64,000 nucleotides of DNA from an uncultured Draconibacterium sp. (lineage in GTDB: Bacteria; Bacteroidota; Bacteroidia; Bacteroidales; Prolixibacteraceae). The position numbers were made by a program, and so were the translations under genes. Shown piece by piece: positions 36,211-44,274 of the stretch. Numbering within the stretch: position 1 is the first letter of the stretch; every line of letters begins with the position of its first letter. A model generated the notes under the pieces. It saw only the letters and a list, made by a program, of their open reading frames with translations. It had not been told where the DNA came from and did no database searches. Location of the stretch: positions 49,673 through 113,672 of the forward strand of contig NZ_CAJXTC010000018.1 of assembly GCF_913060805.1 (NCBI RefSeq), given 5' to 3'.

Positions 36211-36252
36211 GATAAAAAAACAGGTAGTGCCTACTAAAAAGCACTACCTGTT
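36211..36252 (-). terminator. intercistronic terminator-like hairpin between susE-like and amylase genes
   Basis: On the minus strand AACAGGTAGTGC (36252-36241) pairs perfectly with GCACTACCTGTT (36230-36219) around a ten-base loop and is followed by T-rich sequence. It lies inside the operon, so it probably gives partial termination or protects the 3' end of the upstream mRNA. Confidence 0.7.
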
Positions 36253-36268
36253 GTATTATAGCTTACAG

Positions 36269-37390
36269 TTATTGTGCTGTAATTTTATAGGTATATTCTG
36301 AGAAATCAATCTGGATTTTGTAAGTACCTGCCGAAGCCGGTTCCGGAATTTCTGCCGGATCAGGATCAGCGTCGCCCGAACGGTAAGCAAGTTTACCCAA
36401 CAAGCTGTTTCCGTTACCATCTGAACCCCATTGTGGAGCCCATGCACCGCTGTTGGTAGCCATAATTTTCATTCCGCCGTTTCCAACAGAAAGATCGGTT
36501 ACTACTGAGTATTTGCCAACGCCGTCTTTTGTGAATGCAATTCCGTTTGCCGGATCCCAGCCAACTGTTGTTGCACCACCTACCAGGTAAATTTCATCCG
36601 GAATTGGATAAACCGAGTAGGTAAGGTTGGTGATGTCTACATCAATGCGGTAGTCGCCTTCAACCGAAGGAGATGGAATTGATGGTGGGTCAGTATCATC
36701 CTCAGTTGGACGATAAACCAGATTTCCACCGGTAGTTGTTGCAGCGTCGTCAGTTCCCCACATCGGAGCCCATTGTCCCTGAGTTTGAATAAACTTGTAG
36801 TACGCATCGGCTTGTAAGTGGGCTGCAATTCCGTACTTGCCGCTCGACATGTAAGGTGCTTCCAGAGTAGTATTGTTATCCCATCCTGCGTCGGTTGCGT
36901 CTCCTAACAAGTACAACGGTGGCAATTTAATGGAATAAGTAATTACATTGAAATTGAACGTTTGTGATGGCAATGCCTGAGCATAATCGCTTACCGATGC
37001 TTCAACTCTGATTTCAAGCGGAGTTTCAACACCTGTCGGATATTCCATCGATGTTAACAACGAGTTTAATTCGCCAACTGTAATTTCGTAGCCTAATTCA
37101 GCTGATGAAGCAATAATTGAAGAATTTGCGAAGTCGTTACCGGCATCGTCAATTTTTAGCTCGTAAGAAATTGCTGCCTGAAAACCAAAGTCAGCTTCCG
37201 TCCAGTCGAAAGAGAATAACACATTATCTGCGTCTTCTTCAGTAAGCAAATAAGTGCCACCCGCTGCCTCTGAGGCGGTAAGAACCGGGCTGTTTCCGTA
37301 ACTAATCACCGGGTCGAATGTCTCGTCCTCGCAAGAAACAAACACCAGCAAAGCAGCCAGAATACTTAATATATAATTTATCTTTTTCAT
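36269..37390 (-). CDS. SusE/SusF-type surface starch-binding lipoprotein
   Basis: Encodes 373 aa. The lipobox VFVSC (Cys near residue 20) predicts surface anchoring. Residues about 28-155 are the SusE N-terminal Ig-like domain (SPVLTASEAAGGTYLLTEED, FDWTEADFG). Two tandem starch-binding modules follow: LPPLYLLGDATDAGWDNNT...QGQWAPMWGTDD (about 155-260) and EIYLVGGATTVGWDP...SGAWAPQWGSDG (about 265-373). The conserved Trp residues of WAPMWG/WAPQWG are candidates for glucan contact. It keeps starch at the surface for the SusCD pair. It starts 21 bases after susD. Confidence 0.88.
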   Translation of the reverse strand: MKKINYILSILAALLVFVSCEDETFDPVISYGNSPVLTASEAAGGTYLLTEEDADNVLFSFDWTEADFGFQAAISYELKIDDAGNDFANSSIIASSAELGYEITVGELNSLLTSMEYPTGVETPLEIRVEASVSDYAQALPSQTFNFNVITYSIKLPPLYLLGDATDAGWDNNTTLEAPYMSSGKYGIAAHLQADAYYKFIQTQGQWAPMWGTDDAATTTGGNLVYRPTEDDTDPPSIPSPSVEGDYRIDVDITNLTYSVYPIPDEIYLVGGATTVGWDPANGIAFTKDGVGKYSVVTDLSVGNGGMKIMATNSGAWAPQWGSDGNGNSLLGKLAYRSGDADPDPAEIPEPASAGTYKIQIDFSEYTYKITAQ

Positions 37391-37411
37391 GATCTAAATT
37401 TTTGCAAGTGA

Positions 37412-39628
37412 TTAATATCCTGAGTTTTGAGTTAGATTTGGATTGGCACTTACATCTGAAGAAGGAAGTGGATACAAGTTGTATTTCGCATCAACACCAA
37501 TACCATCTTTTTCAGCTCCTTTCCATGCCCAAACGTAGTCTGAGCCGGTGAATTTGCCAAAACGGATAAGGTCGGTTCTGCGGTGTCCTTCCCAGTACAA
37601 TTCGCGTGCACGTTCATCCAAAATAAAGTCGAGAGTAAGATCGGCTTCGGTCATGTTTCCAAAGTCGTCGCCATAAGCTCTTTCGCGCAATTCGTTAACG
37701 TACGACAGTGCAGTGCTCATGCTTCCGCCACCACCGCGCAATACTGCTTCGGCATACATCAGGTAAGCATCAGCTAAACGGAACATTGGGAAATCAGTGT
37801 CAGGATGTGTTAAATCCGATCCGGTTTCGCCGGTAGAAGTTACGTTTTTCCACTTGGTAATGGCATAACCGTTTGTAAACTCAAACAGGTCGTCAATTTC
37901 AAGCGTTTGCCCGTCGGTGAAGAACAAGGCGCGGCCGTCAGAGCTGAATTTCTCAACTGTGTAAGTATAATCAGGAGATTCCAGTTTCATGGTAATTTTG
38001 TAGCTACCGCCTTCTGCAATTGCAATGTTGTCGGCACCTGCTTCAAGAATACCGTCGGCACCCGCATCACCATAATTTAAATCCCAACCGTCGTTAGCGC
38101 GGAATTTAATTTCGCCTGCAGCAAGGTCAATTTCTGCAATCCATGTTTTGCTTTCAGCATCAAACTCCATGTTTTGGTCCGAGTCCCAACCACCTGCAGT
38201 TGCCGATCCGATAATTCCCCAGTCAGTTTTCATTACCGAGTACGTACCGTCAGCGGTGTTTACATTGATTTTGTAATAACCGGCCTCATCAACCGATAGG
38301 TTTGCACCGTTTTCTTCCAGTGAGCCATCAGCACCGTCGTCTCCCCAGTTTAAATCCCAGTTTGGTCCGGCAGTGAATTTAAATTCGGCTGCATCGGCAA
38401 AATATACATAACCTTCGTAGTTGTCGTCAGAATTAACTGAAGCCAGTGTTGGAGCTGCATCAGGAGCCCAGTCGCCTTCGCTGTAACCTGCGCCACTCTG
38501 GTATCCACCCGGAACATAAATTACCGGATAATCAGTAGTTGCATTAACACTTTTCAGCTTTGGAGCCAAAGTTTCCAAATCGAGGAATTTGCCTACAAAC
38601 TCTTTGGTAGTTCTTAAACCGCTCCAACCACCGTCGATACCGAATTCAGCTGGATCCATTGTTCCGCCTACAGGTGCGTGAACTAGGAAAGTTGTTCCAC
38701 CCCAGGTACGAATGTTAGTTCCATCCTGAATAACAGGGAAAATGGTTTCGCTTGATGTATGGTTATCGGCAAGGAACATGTGCGTATAGTCAGGATCGAG
38801 TGAATAGCCTGCGCTAATTACTTTTTCTGAGTATTCGAGTGCATCGCTGTATCTTGCTGTTCCGGTGTAAACCTCGGCATTCAGGTACATTTTTGCCAAA
38901 ACCATCCAAACGGTTGATTGGTCGGCTCTTCCGTACTCGGCACTTCCCGGTGCTGAAAGTTCGTTTTCAACAGCCAGTAATTCCGATTCAACATAGTTGA
39001 ACAGGTCGGTTCTTGAAATCTGCTCAGGGAAGAATGCGCCAACGTTATCTTCTTCGGTAACAAATGGTACGCTACCAAATAAGTCAACAGCGTGGTAGTA
39101 ACTTAATGCACGCAGGAAACGAGCTTCTGCACGGTATAATTCAATATCGGTACGGATAGAGCCGTCGATTCCGCGTCCGTCTAATTTTTCAGCAGTTGTT
39201 TCGCGAATAAACTCGTTACACAACGAAACCTGGTAAAAAATACGGTAATACAGGTTGGTAATAAAACCGTCGTCGGCCGACCAATCCATATCGTGGAAAT
39301 CGCGTAAAGTAGCATCGTTCCAGCCAATAACTGCTTCATCGGTTGGAAGTTCCTGTGCATACCAGTAGGCACGCAGGTACTGACCGAAACCTTCATCCAA
39401 ACCACTAAGGTCGTTGTTTCCGCTTGGTCCTTGCTGGCCACTAACTGCCAAACCTGCATAAAGTTTTGCCAGAACATTGATGTAGTTGTTCGGATTTTCG
39501 TAAACGCTTTCCGAGGTAACCACATCTTCATCGATCGGCACGGTGTCCAAATCGTTGGTACATGATGTAATTGCAAGCAGTGCTGCAAGTACAATTATGC
39601 TTAAATATTTAAATTTCTTTATTATCAT
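37412..39628 (-). CDS. susD: SusD/RagB-type nutrient-binding lipoprotein with inserted starch-binding modules
   Basis: Encodes 738 aa, about 200 more than a usual SusD. The lipobox AITSC puts the Cys near residue 23. The N-terminal TPR part (SVYENPNNYINVLAKLYAGL, EARFLRALSYYHAVDLFGSVP) and the C-terminal part (FPMFRLADAYLMYAEAVLRG, ALSYVNELRERA, FILDERARELYWEGHRRTDL) are intact. Between them, about residues 395-562, sit one partial and one full SusE-like module (WDLNWGDDGADG... and DWGIIGSATAGGWDSDQN...WDLNYGDAGADG). It forms the lid of SusC, and the insert may add glucan-binding sites. It begins 19 bases after susC. Confidence 0.92.
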   Translation of the reverse strand: MIIKKFKYLSIIVLAALLAITSCTNDLDTVPIDEDVVTSESVYENPNNYINVLAKLYAGLAVSGQQGPSGNNDLSGLDEGFGQYLRAYWYAQELPTDEAVIGWNDATLRDFHDMDWSADDGFITNLYYRIFYQVSLCNEFIRETTAEKLDGRGIDGSIRTDIELYRAEARFLRALSYYHAVDLFGSVPFVTEEDNVGAFFPEQISRTDLFNYVESELLAVENELSAPGSAEYGRADQSTVWMVLAKMYLNAEVYTGTARYSDALEYSEKVISAGYSLDPDYTHMFLADNHTSSETIFPVIQDGTNIRTWGGTTFLVHAPVGGTMDPAEFGIDGGWSGLRTTKEFVGKFLDLETLAPKLKSVNATTDYPVIYVPGGYQSGAGYSEGDWAPDAAPTLASVNSDDNYEGYVYFADAAEFKFTAGPNWDLNWGDDGADGSLEENGANLSVDEAGYYKINVNTADGTYSVMKTDWGIIGSATAGGWDSDQNMEFDAESKTWIAEIDLAAGEIKFRANDGWDLNYGDAGADGILEAGADNIAIAEGGSYKITMKLESPDYTYTVEKFSSDGRALFFTDGQTLEIDDLFEFTNGYAITKWKNVTSTGETGSDLTHPDTDFPMFRLADAYLMYAEAVLRGGGGSMSTALSYVNELRERAYGDDFGNMTEADLTLDFILDERARELYWEGHRRTDLIRFGKFTGSDYVWAWKGAEKDGIGVDAKYNLYPLPSSDVSANPNLTQNSGY

Positions 39629-39647
39629 GGTTATCAGTTTTTAGAGA

Positions 39648-42617
39648 TTAATAATCAATGCTTAAGCCCATCATAAACACGCGTGGGCGTGGATAAATGT
39701 TGTTGTCGATTCCACCATTAACCTCTGGGTCAAGACCTTCGTAATCTGTAACTACAAATACGTTTTGAACCGTACCGTATAAACGAAGACTCATCTTGTC
39801 TGCATTCAGATTTTTAAATGTGTGCCCCAGCGAAATGTTGTCTAAACGCAGGAACGACGCATTTTTTACATAGTAATCAGAGAAATATTCAGGATTTTCG
39901 AATCCTGTTGTCAATGCATTTTGGTTTACATTAAGCAGATAGTTCGACGACCAGTAAAGGTTGTTCAACGAACCGCTTGACGACCAAACGTTGTTGTAAA
40001 CGTAGTTGCCTAAGCTAACACGTCCTGCAAAACCGAAGTCCCAGTTTTTCCAGTACAGTTTCGAGTTGAAACCCATAAACCAGTCGGGTGCCGATTTTTC
40101 GTAGCGGTATTTGTCTTCGCTGTTAATCTGTCCGTCGCCGTTACGGTCAACATAAAGTCCCTGGATTGGGTTTCCTGCATCGTCGTATACCTGTTCGTAT
40201 ACAAAGAACGAGTTGGCTGGGTAACCTACCGAGTGGATTTGAATGTTGTTACCAACAGCACCCGAAATACCACCTGTTTCTACACCAGGATATTCTTCCA
40301 GCGACATTTGTGTTGCAGTAAGTTTGGTAATTTCGTTTTCGTTGTAGGTGGCGTTAAAACCAACTTCCCACGAAAGGTCTTGTTTCGAGATGATACGACC
40401 AAGAATAGAGAACTCAAAACCGCGGTTCTCAAGGTCGCCCACGTTGGTTAACAGCATATTGGTAAGGTTGGTACCTGCCGGAACCGGAATAAAGTTCAGC
40501 AAGTCGTCGGTAACACGTTTGTAAACGTCTAATGTACCGGTAATGCGGTCGTCCATAAAACCGTAATCTAAACCAATATTGTAAGTTGTGGTTTCTTCCC
40601 ACTTAATTTCCGAGTCGTAACCTTCAGGGCGTATCGTTGTATAATACTGATCGCCAAACTGGTACTGCGCATTTTCCTGGCTATAAGTGTAACGTGCCAA
40701 ATATGGGTAATCGCCGCTACCAATGTTTTGTTGACCGGTAATACCGTATCCTAAACGCAGTTTCAAGTCAGAAACTACAGCGCTGTTTTTCAGGAATTCT
40801 TCTTCTTTAATACGCCATGCAAAAGCTGCCGATGGGAAAAGGCCCCAACGTGTATCAGGCGAGAAACGTGAAGTTCCGTCCTGACGAACAGTTAAAGTAA
40901 GCAGGTATCTGTCTTTAAACGTGTAGTTCATACGTCCGAAGAACGAAACCAGGTAATATTCTGTTGGATCCCAGTTTTTAGGATTGATAATTTCGTTGGT
41001 AATACCACTGCGAGCAAAGTTGTAGTTTTCGCTCCAGAAATGTTGCCATGAGTAACCACCCATTACGCTAAGTCTGCTATCAATCGATTCCAGATCTTTG
41101 TCGTAAGTCAGGTAGAAATCCAACAATTTATTTTTCTTTTCCTGAGTGTATTCGCCGTAATAACCACCACCGTTACCAATTGTCCAAGGAGCATCGTCAT
41201 CGTCGATGGTTGTTCCCTCAGAATCGGTGTATTCGTATCCAAGGTTAAGGGTGGCTTTCAAATCAGGAAGGAAATGGAAGTTATAATCGAACTGTGCATT
41301 GGTCACCGCTCTTTTTGCAGTAGAGGTGTCGTCGTGCATCATAATCATTGCCAACGGGTTGGTTGGTGCCAGCGTATTTGGATTTCCGTTGCCCTGCAAC
41401 CAGGTAAAGTAACCGCCGTAACGATCGCTGCTGGAATAAATCCACTGTGTTGGATCGAAACTTACTGCAGTACCAATAGCGCCCTGATTAGAGAAATTGT
41501 TGTCGATCAACATTCCTTTAAAGTTCAGGTTCATTTTTAAATGATCGTCGAAGAAACTTGGGTTTAAACCAACAGTTCCTGTCCAGCGTTCCATGCTCGA
41601 TTTTAGCAAAATACCGTTTTGGTCAGAATAACCAATTGAAGCACGGAAAGGCATATCTGCAACACTACCTGTAACACTAAAGTTGTGGTCGTGGCTAACC
41701 GCCGGATCGAAAACAACATCTTGCCAGTCGGTATCAGCTGTACCCATTAGGCTGGCTGCATTTGAGCCTGCTCCGTTTTGGTCGATAATTGCTTGTCTGA
41801 AATCATCGGTCGACAAAATATCAACTTTACCCGAAGGAGTGCTGTACGAACTAAATCCGTTGTAGCTTAGTTTAAGGCCTGCACCTTTTCTACCTTTTTT
41901 AGTGGTAATAAGTATTACACCGTTTGATGCGCGCGAACCATAAATGGCGGTTGCCGATGCATCTTTAAGTACGGTCATTGTTTCAATATCGCTTGGGTGA
42001 ATCATGTTCAGCGGGTTTCTCATGCCGCTAACTCCATCGCTCGACACCGGTACTCCATCAATTACAATTAACGGGTCGTTACTTGCCGAAAGTGAAGAAC
42101 CACCGCGGATACGGATTGTTGATCCTTCTCCGGGAGCACCACCGCTGTTTGTAATTTGTACACCGGCAATTTTACCGGTTACCAGCTCTTGTGCCGATGT
42201 AATTGCACCCTGGTTAAAATCTTCAGAACTAACTGCCGATACAGAACCGGTAGCATCTTCTTTTTTAACTTGTCCGTAACCAATTACTACAACCTCGTCG
42301 AGGTTTTCCATTGATTGTTCCAACTTAACATTTAACTGATTTGAAGCGGAAATAACTACTTCCTGTGGAGTGTAGCCAATGTAGGAGAGAACAATGGTTT
42401 GTCCTTGCTCAACATCGATGCTGAAATTTCCGTCAAAATCGGTAATTGTTCCTTGTGTAGTTCCTTTAACTACAATGGTAACACCAGGTAAAGGCTCGTC
42501 GTTGCCGGCGTCGCTAACAGTACCTGTAACTGTTTTTACCTGCGCATATCCAAGACTAAAGCTCAGCATGGCAAACAAAAACAAGACTACTTTAAGGTTT
42601 TTACGAATAATCCTCAT
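39648..42617 (-). CDS. susC: SusC/RagA-type TonB-linked outer-membrane transporter
   Basis: Encodes 989 aa. After the signal peptide (ends LGYAQ) comes a CarboxypepD_reg-like domain (KTVTGTVSDAGNDEPLPGVT...GTTQGTITDFDGNFSI, about 28-105), the TonB-box region NLDEVVVIGYGQVKKED, the plug (LVTGKIAGVQITNSGGAPGE, IRIRGGSSLSASNDPLIVID, DASATAIYGSRASNGVILIT) and a 22-strand-type barrel ending RPRVFMMGLSIDY. With SusD it forms the pedal-bin importer for maltooligosaccharides; the substrate is inferred from the neighbours. It is first in the operon, divergent from the LacI-type gene, and downstream of a LacI operator. Confidence 0.95.
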   Translation of the reverse strand: MRIIRKNLKVVLFLFAMLSFSLGYAQVKTVTGTVSDAGNDEPLPGVTIVVKGTTQGTITDFDGNFSIDVEQGQTIVLSYIGYTPQEVVISASNQLNVKLEQSMENLDEVVVIGYGQVKKEDATGSVSAVSSEDFNQGAITSAQELVTGKIAGVQITNSGGAPGEGSTIRIRGGSSLSASNDPLIVIDGVPVSSDGVSGMRNPLNMIHPSDIETMTVLKDASATAIYGSRASNGVILITTKKGRKGAGLKLSYNGFSSYSTPSGKVDILSTDDFRQAIIDQNGAGSNAASLMGTADTDWQDVVFDPAVSHDHNFSVTGSVADMPFRASIGYSDQNGILLKSSMERWTGTVGLNPSFFDDHLKMNLNFKGMLIDNNFSNQGAIGTAVSFDPTQWIYSSSDRYGGYFTWLQGNGNPNTLAPTNPLAMIMMHDDTSTAKRAVTNAQFDYNFHFLPDLKATLNLGYEYTDSEGTTIDDDDAPWTIGNGGGYYGEYTQEKKNKLLDFYLTYDKDLESIDSRLSVMGGYSWQHFWSENYNFARSGITNEIINPKNWDPTEYYLVSFFGRMNYTFKDRYLLTLTVRQDGTSRFSPDTRWGLFPSAAFAWRIKEEEFLKNSAVVSDLKLRLGYGITGQQNIGSGDYPYLARYTYSQENAQYQFGDQYYTTIRPEGYDSEIKWEETTTYNIGLDYGFMDDRITGTLDVYKRVTDDLLNFIPVPAGTNLTNMLLTNVGDLENRGFEFSILGRIISKQDLSWEVGFNATYNENEITKLTATQMSLEEYPGVETGGISGAVGNNIQIHSVGYPANSFFVYEQVYDDAGNPIQGLYVDRNGDGQINSEDKYRYEKSAPDWFMGFNSKLYWKNWDFGFAGRVSLGNYVYNNVWSSSGSLNNLYWSSNYLLNVNQNALTTGFENPEYFSDYYVKNASFLRLDNISLGHTFKNLNADKMSLRLYGTVQNVFVVTDYEGLDPEVNGGIDNNIYPRPRVFMMGLSIDY

Positions 42618-42780
42618 TTTACATGTTATTAGTTTATGAATCTTCCTGTTTGTTAAATTCTCTTTAACTCATTTAAATAGGCAATAAATCAATTCGTTAC
42701 AGAGACTTTGTGCTCAACAAATGCTAAAATTCAAGGGCGAATGTATAATAATTGTTAAGAAAAAATTACGTTTTTTAACA

Positions 42781-42839
42781 CACCTGTTTATGCAAACGTT
42801 TGCGGTGTCGTTTGCGCCCAATATGTTATAAAACAGGTG
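42781..42839. promoter_or_regulatory. LacI-type operator in the susC/lacI divergent gap, framed by an inverted repeat
   Basis: GCAAACGTTTGC at 42792-42803 is a perfect palindrome of the LacI-family operator type, with a half-site CGTTTGC at 42809-42815. Both lie inside a larger inverted repeat, CACCTGTTT (42781-42789) and AAACAGGTG (42831-42839). A weak minus-strand -7-like box (one mismatch) is at 42738-42745. The remaining gap, 42618-42966, has no gene. Confidence 0.75.
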
Positions 42840-42896
42840 GTTACTGGTTGCCCTATTTAACGGGTCGATTTTATATGAAGATTTGGGCTAAATTGT

Positions 42897-42904
42897 TACA
42901 TTTG
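42897..42904 (+). promoter_or_regulatory. -7 box (TACATTTG) for the LacI-type gene
   Basis: TACATTTG matches TAnnTTTG, 62 bases before the ATG at 42967. No -33 element at the usual distance was seen. Confidence 0.45.
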
Positions 42905-42966
42905 TGTATAGCCTTAAACCGAGGAGTTAGTAAAATCAATAATCAACAAGAGGGGAATAGAGGAAG

Positions 42967-43983
42967 ATGAAAAGCGGACTGGTAACAATAAAAGACTTGG
43001 CTCGTGAATTGAATATTTCAGCGTCTACGGTGTCGCGTGCGTTGAAAGACCACCCCGATATCAGCAAAGAAACCAAGAAAGCAGTTCAGGAACTGGCGCA
43101 AAAGCTGAATTACCAGCCCAATGCCGTTGCACTAAGTTTGAAACAAAGGCGCAGTAATACTATTGGTGTTATCATCCCCGAAATTGTACACTATTTTTTC
43201 TCGTCGGTAATTAGCGGAATTGAAGATGTGGCTTACGATGCCGGTTTTAACGTAATTATTTGCCAAAGCAACGAACGTTACGAGCGTGAAGTGGCCAATG
43301 CAAAAACATTACTTTCGAGCCGTGTCGACGGTGTTTTGGTGTCGATATCAAAAGAAACTACCGACTATAAACATTTAAATAACTTCCAGAATAACGAAGT
43401 GCCGATGGTTTTCTATGACCGCGTAGTTCCGGGCATTGCTGCCGACCAGGTTATAATCGACGATTTTGACGCTGCCTACCGTGCAACCCGTCATTTAATA
43501 GATAGTGGAAGAACGCGGATTGCGCATTTGGGCGGGCCAATGGCCTTGTTAATTGGGCAAAACCGAAAAGATGGTTACCTGAAAGCGTTGAACGAAGCCG
43601 GTATTCCTGCCGACGAAAACCTGATTGTGGAAGCCGACTCGTTTGAAAAAGCCCGAATGGCAATAATGAAACTGATTAACCAGAAGATTAAGTTTGACGG
43701 CGTTTTTGCCACCAACGATCTTACTGCAATTGGCGCCATGCAAACCATTCAGAAAAAGGGCTACAAGATACCCGATGAGATTGCAATTGTTGGTTTTTCC
43801 GATGGCCGCTTTTCAGGAATTACTGATCCTACGCTTACTTCGGTCGATCAGCATGGCTACGAAATGGGAACGCTGGCAACACAAATGCTGCTTAAACGAA
43901 TCCTTTCGGAAGACGATGAATATCCGGCGGAGACAAAAGTGCTGAATGCCGATCTAATCGTTCGTGGCTCCTCCATCATTTAA
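42967..43983 (+). CDS. LacI family regulator of maltodextrin use
   Basis: Encodes 338 aa. The N-terminal LacI helix-turn-helix and hinge are complete: VTIKDLARELNISASTVSRALKDHPDISKETKKAV, then LNYQPNAVALSLKQRRSNTIGVIIP (about residues 6-72). The periplasmic-binding-like sensor domain follows, with DGVLVSIS, DFDAAYRATRHLIDSG, HLGGP, FATNDLTAIGAMQ and GFSDG. The ligand is probably a maltose-type sugar, from context. Copies of its likely operator lie in front of both flanking operons, so it would control them together and itself. Confidence 0.9.
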   Translation: MKSGLVTIKDLARELNISASTVSRALKDHPDISKETKKAVQELAQKLNYQPNAVALSLKQRRSNTIGVIIPEIVHYFFSSVISGIEDVAYDAGFNVIICQSNERYEREVANAKTLLSSRVDGVLVSISKETTDYKHLNNFQNNEVPMVFYDRVVPGIAADQVIIDDFDAAYRATRHLIDSGRTRIAHLGGPMALLIGQNRKDGYLKALNEAGIPADENLIVEADSFEKARMAIMKLINQKIKFDGVFATNDLTAIGAMQTIQKKGYKIPDEIAIVGFSDGRFSGITDPTLTSVDQHGYEMGTLATQMLLKRILSEDDEYPAETKVLNADLIVRGSSII

Positions 43984-43990
43984 TATAAAA

Positions 43991-44025
43991 TAGTGATATC
44001 CTCACTCAGAGTGAGTGTATCACTA
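43991..44025. repeat. 35-bp near-perfect palindrome just after the LacI-type gene
   Basis: TAGTGATA and CTCACTC on the left pair with GAGTGAG and TATCACTA on the right, with two central-side mismatched positions and a single-base centre. No T-run follows, so it is not a classic terminator; it may be an operator or an RNA-stability hairpin. Confidence 0.5.
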
Positions 44026-44067
44026 GTCATCCACAAAAACATGTTGTAGAATATATTTTCACTTTCC

Positions 44068-44079
44068 GCAAACGTTTGA
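44068..44079. promoter_or_regulatory. LacI-type operator upstream of the MFS transporter
   Basis: GCAAACGTTTGA contains the same 10-bp core, CAAACGTTTG, as the operator between susC and the regulator gene. It lies about 55 bases upstream of the -33 box, a position that fits activation or looping better than direct blocking. Confidence 0.7.
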
Positions 44080-44134
44080 AATGATCATTTTTGGCTAAAT
44101 AGCCCTGTTTTACAGCTGTTCGCACAATCGGAGG

Positions 44135-44167
44135 TTTGGAAATTACTTCGATTCTGACTTATATTTG
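44135..44167 (+). promoter_or_regulatory. promoter of the MFS-GH65-GH13 operon (-33 TTTG, -7 TATATTTG)
   Basis: TTTG at 44135-44138 and TATATTTG at 44160-44167 are 21 bases apart, an exact Bacteroidetes promoter layout. The leader to the ATG at 44275 is about 100 bases. Confidence 0.7.
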
Positions 44168-44274
44168 TGCAGGCAATTTTTCAATTCACACACTTCGTGT
44201 TTAACAGCAAAAGTTCTTTTTGCTGTATTATCTTGTTTATACATACAGCTTTGCTACAAATTAAAACTACTATT

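Noticed and set aside
44167..44274. Upstream GTG start for the MFS transporter
   Set aside because: The GTG overlaps the last base of the -7 promoter box, so it would not be transcribed in full.
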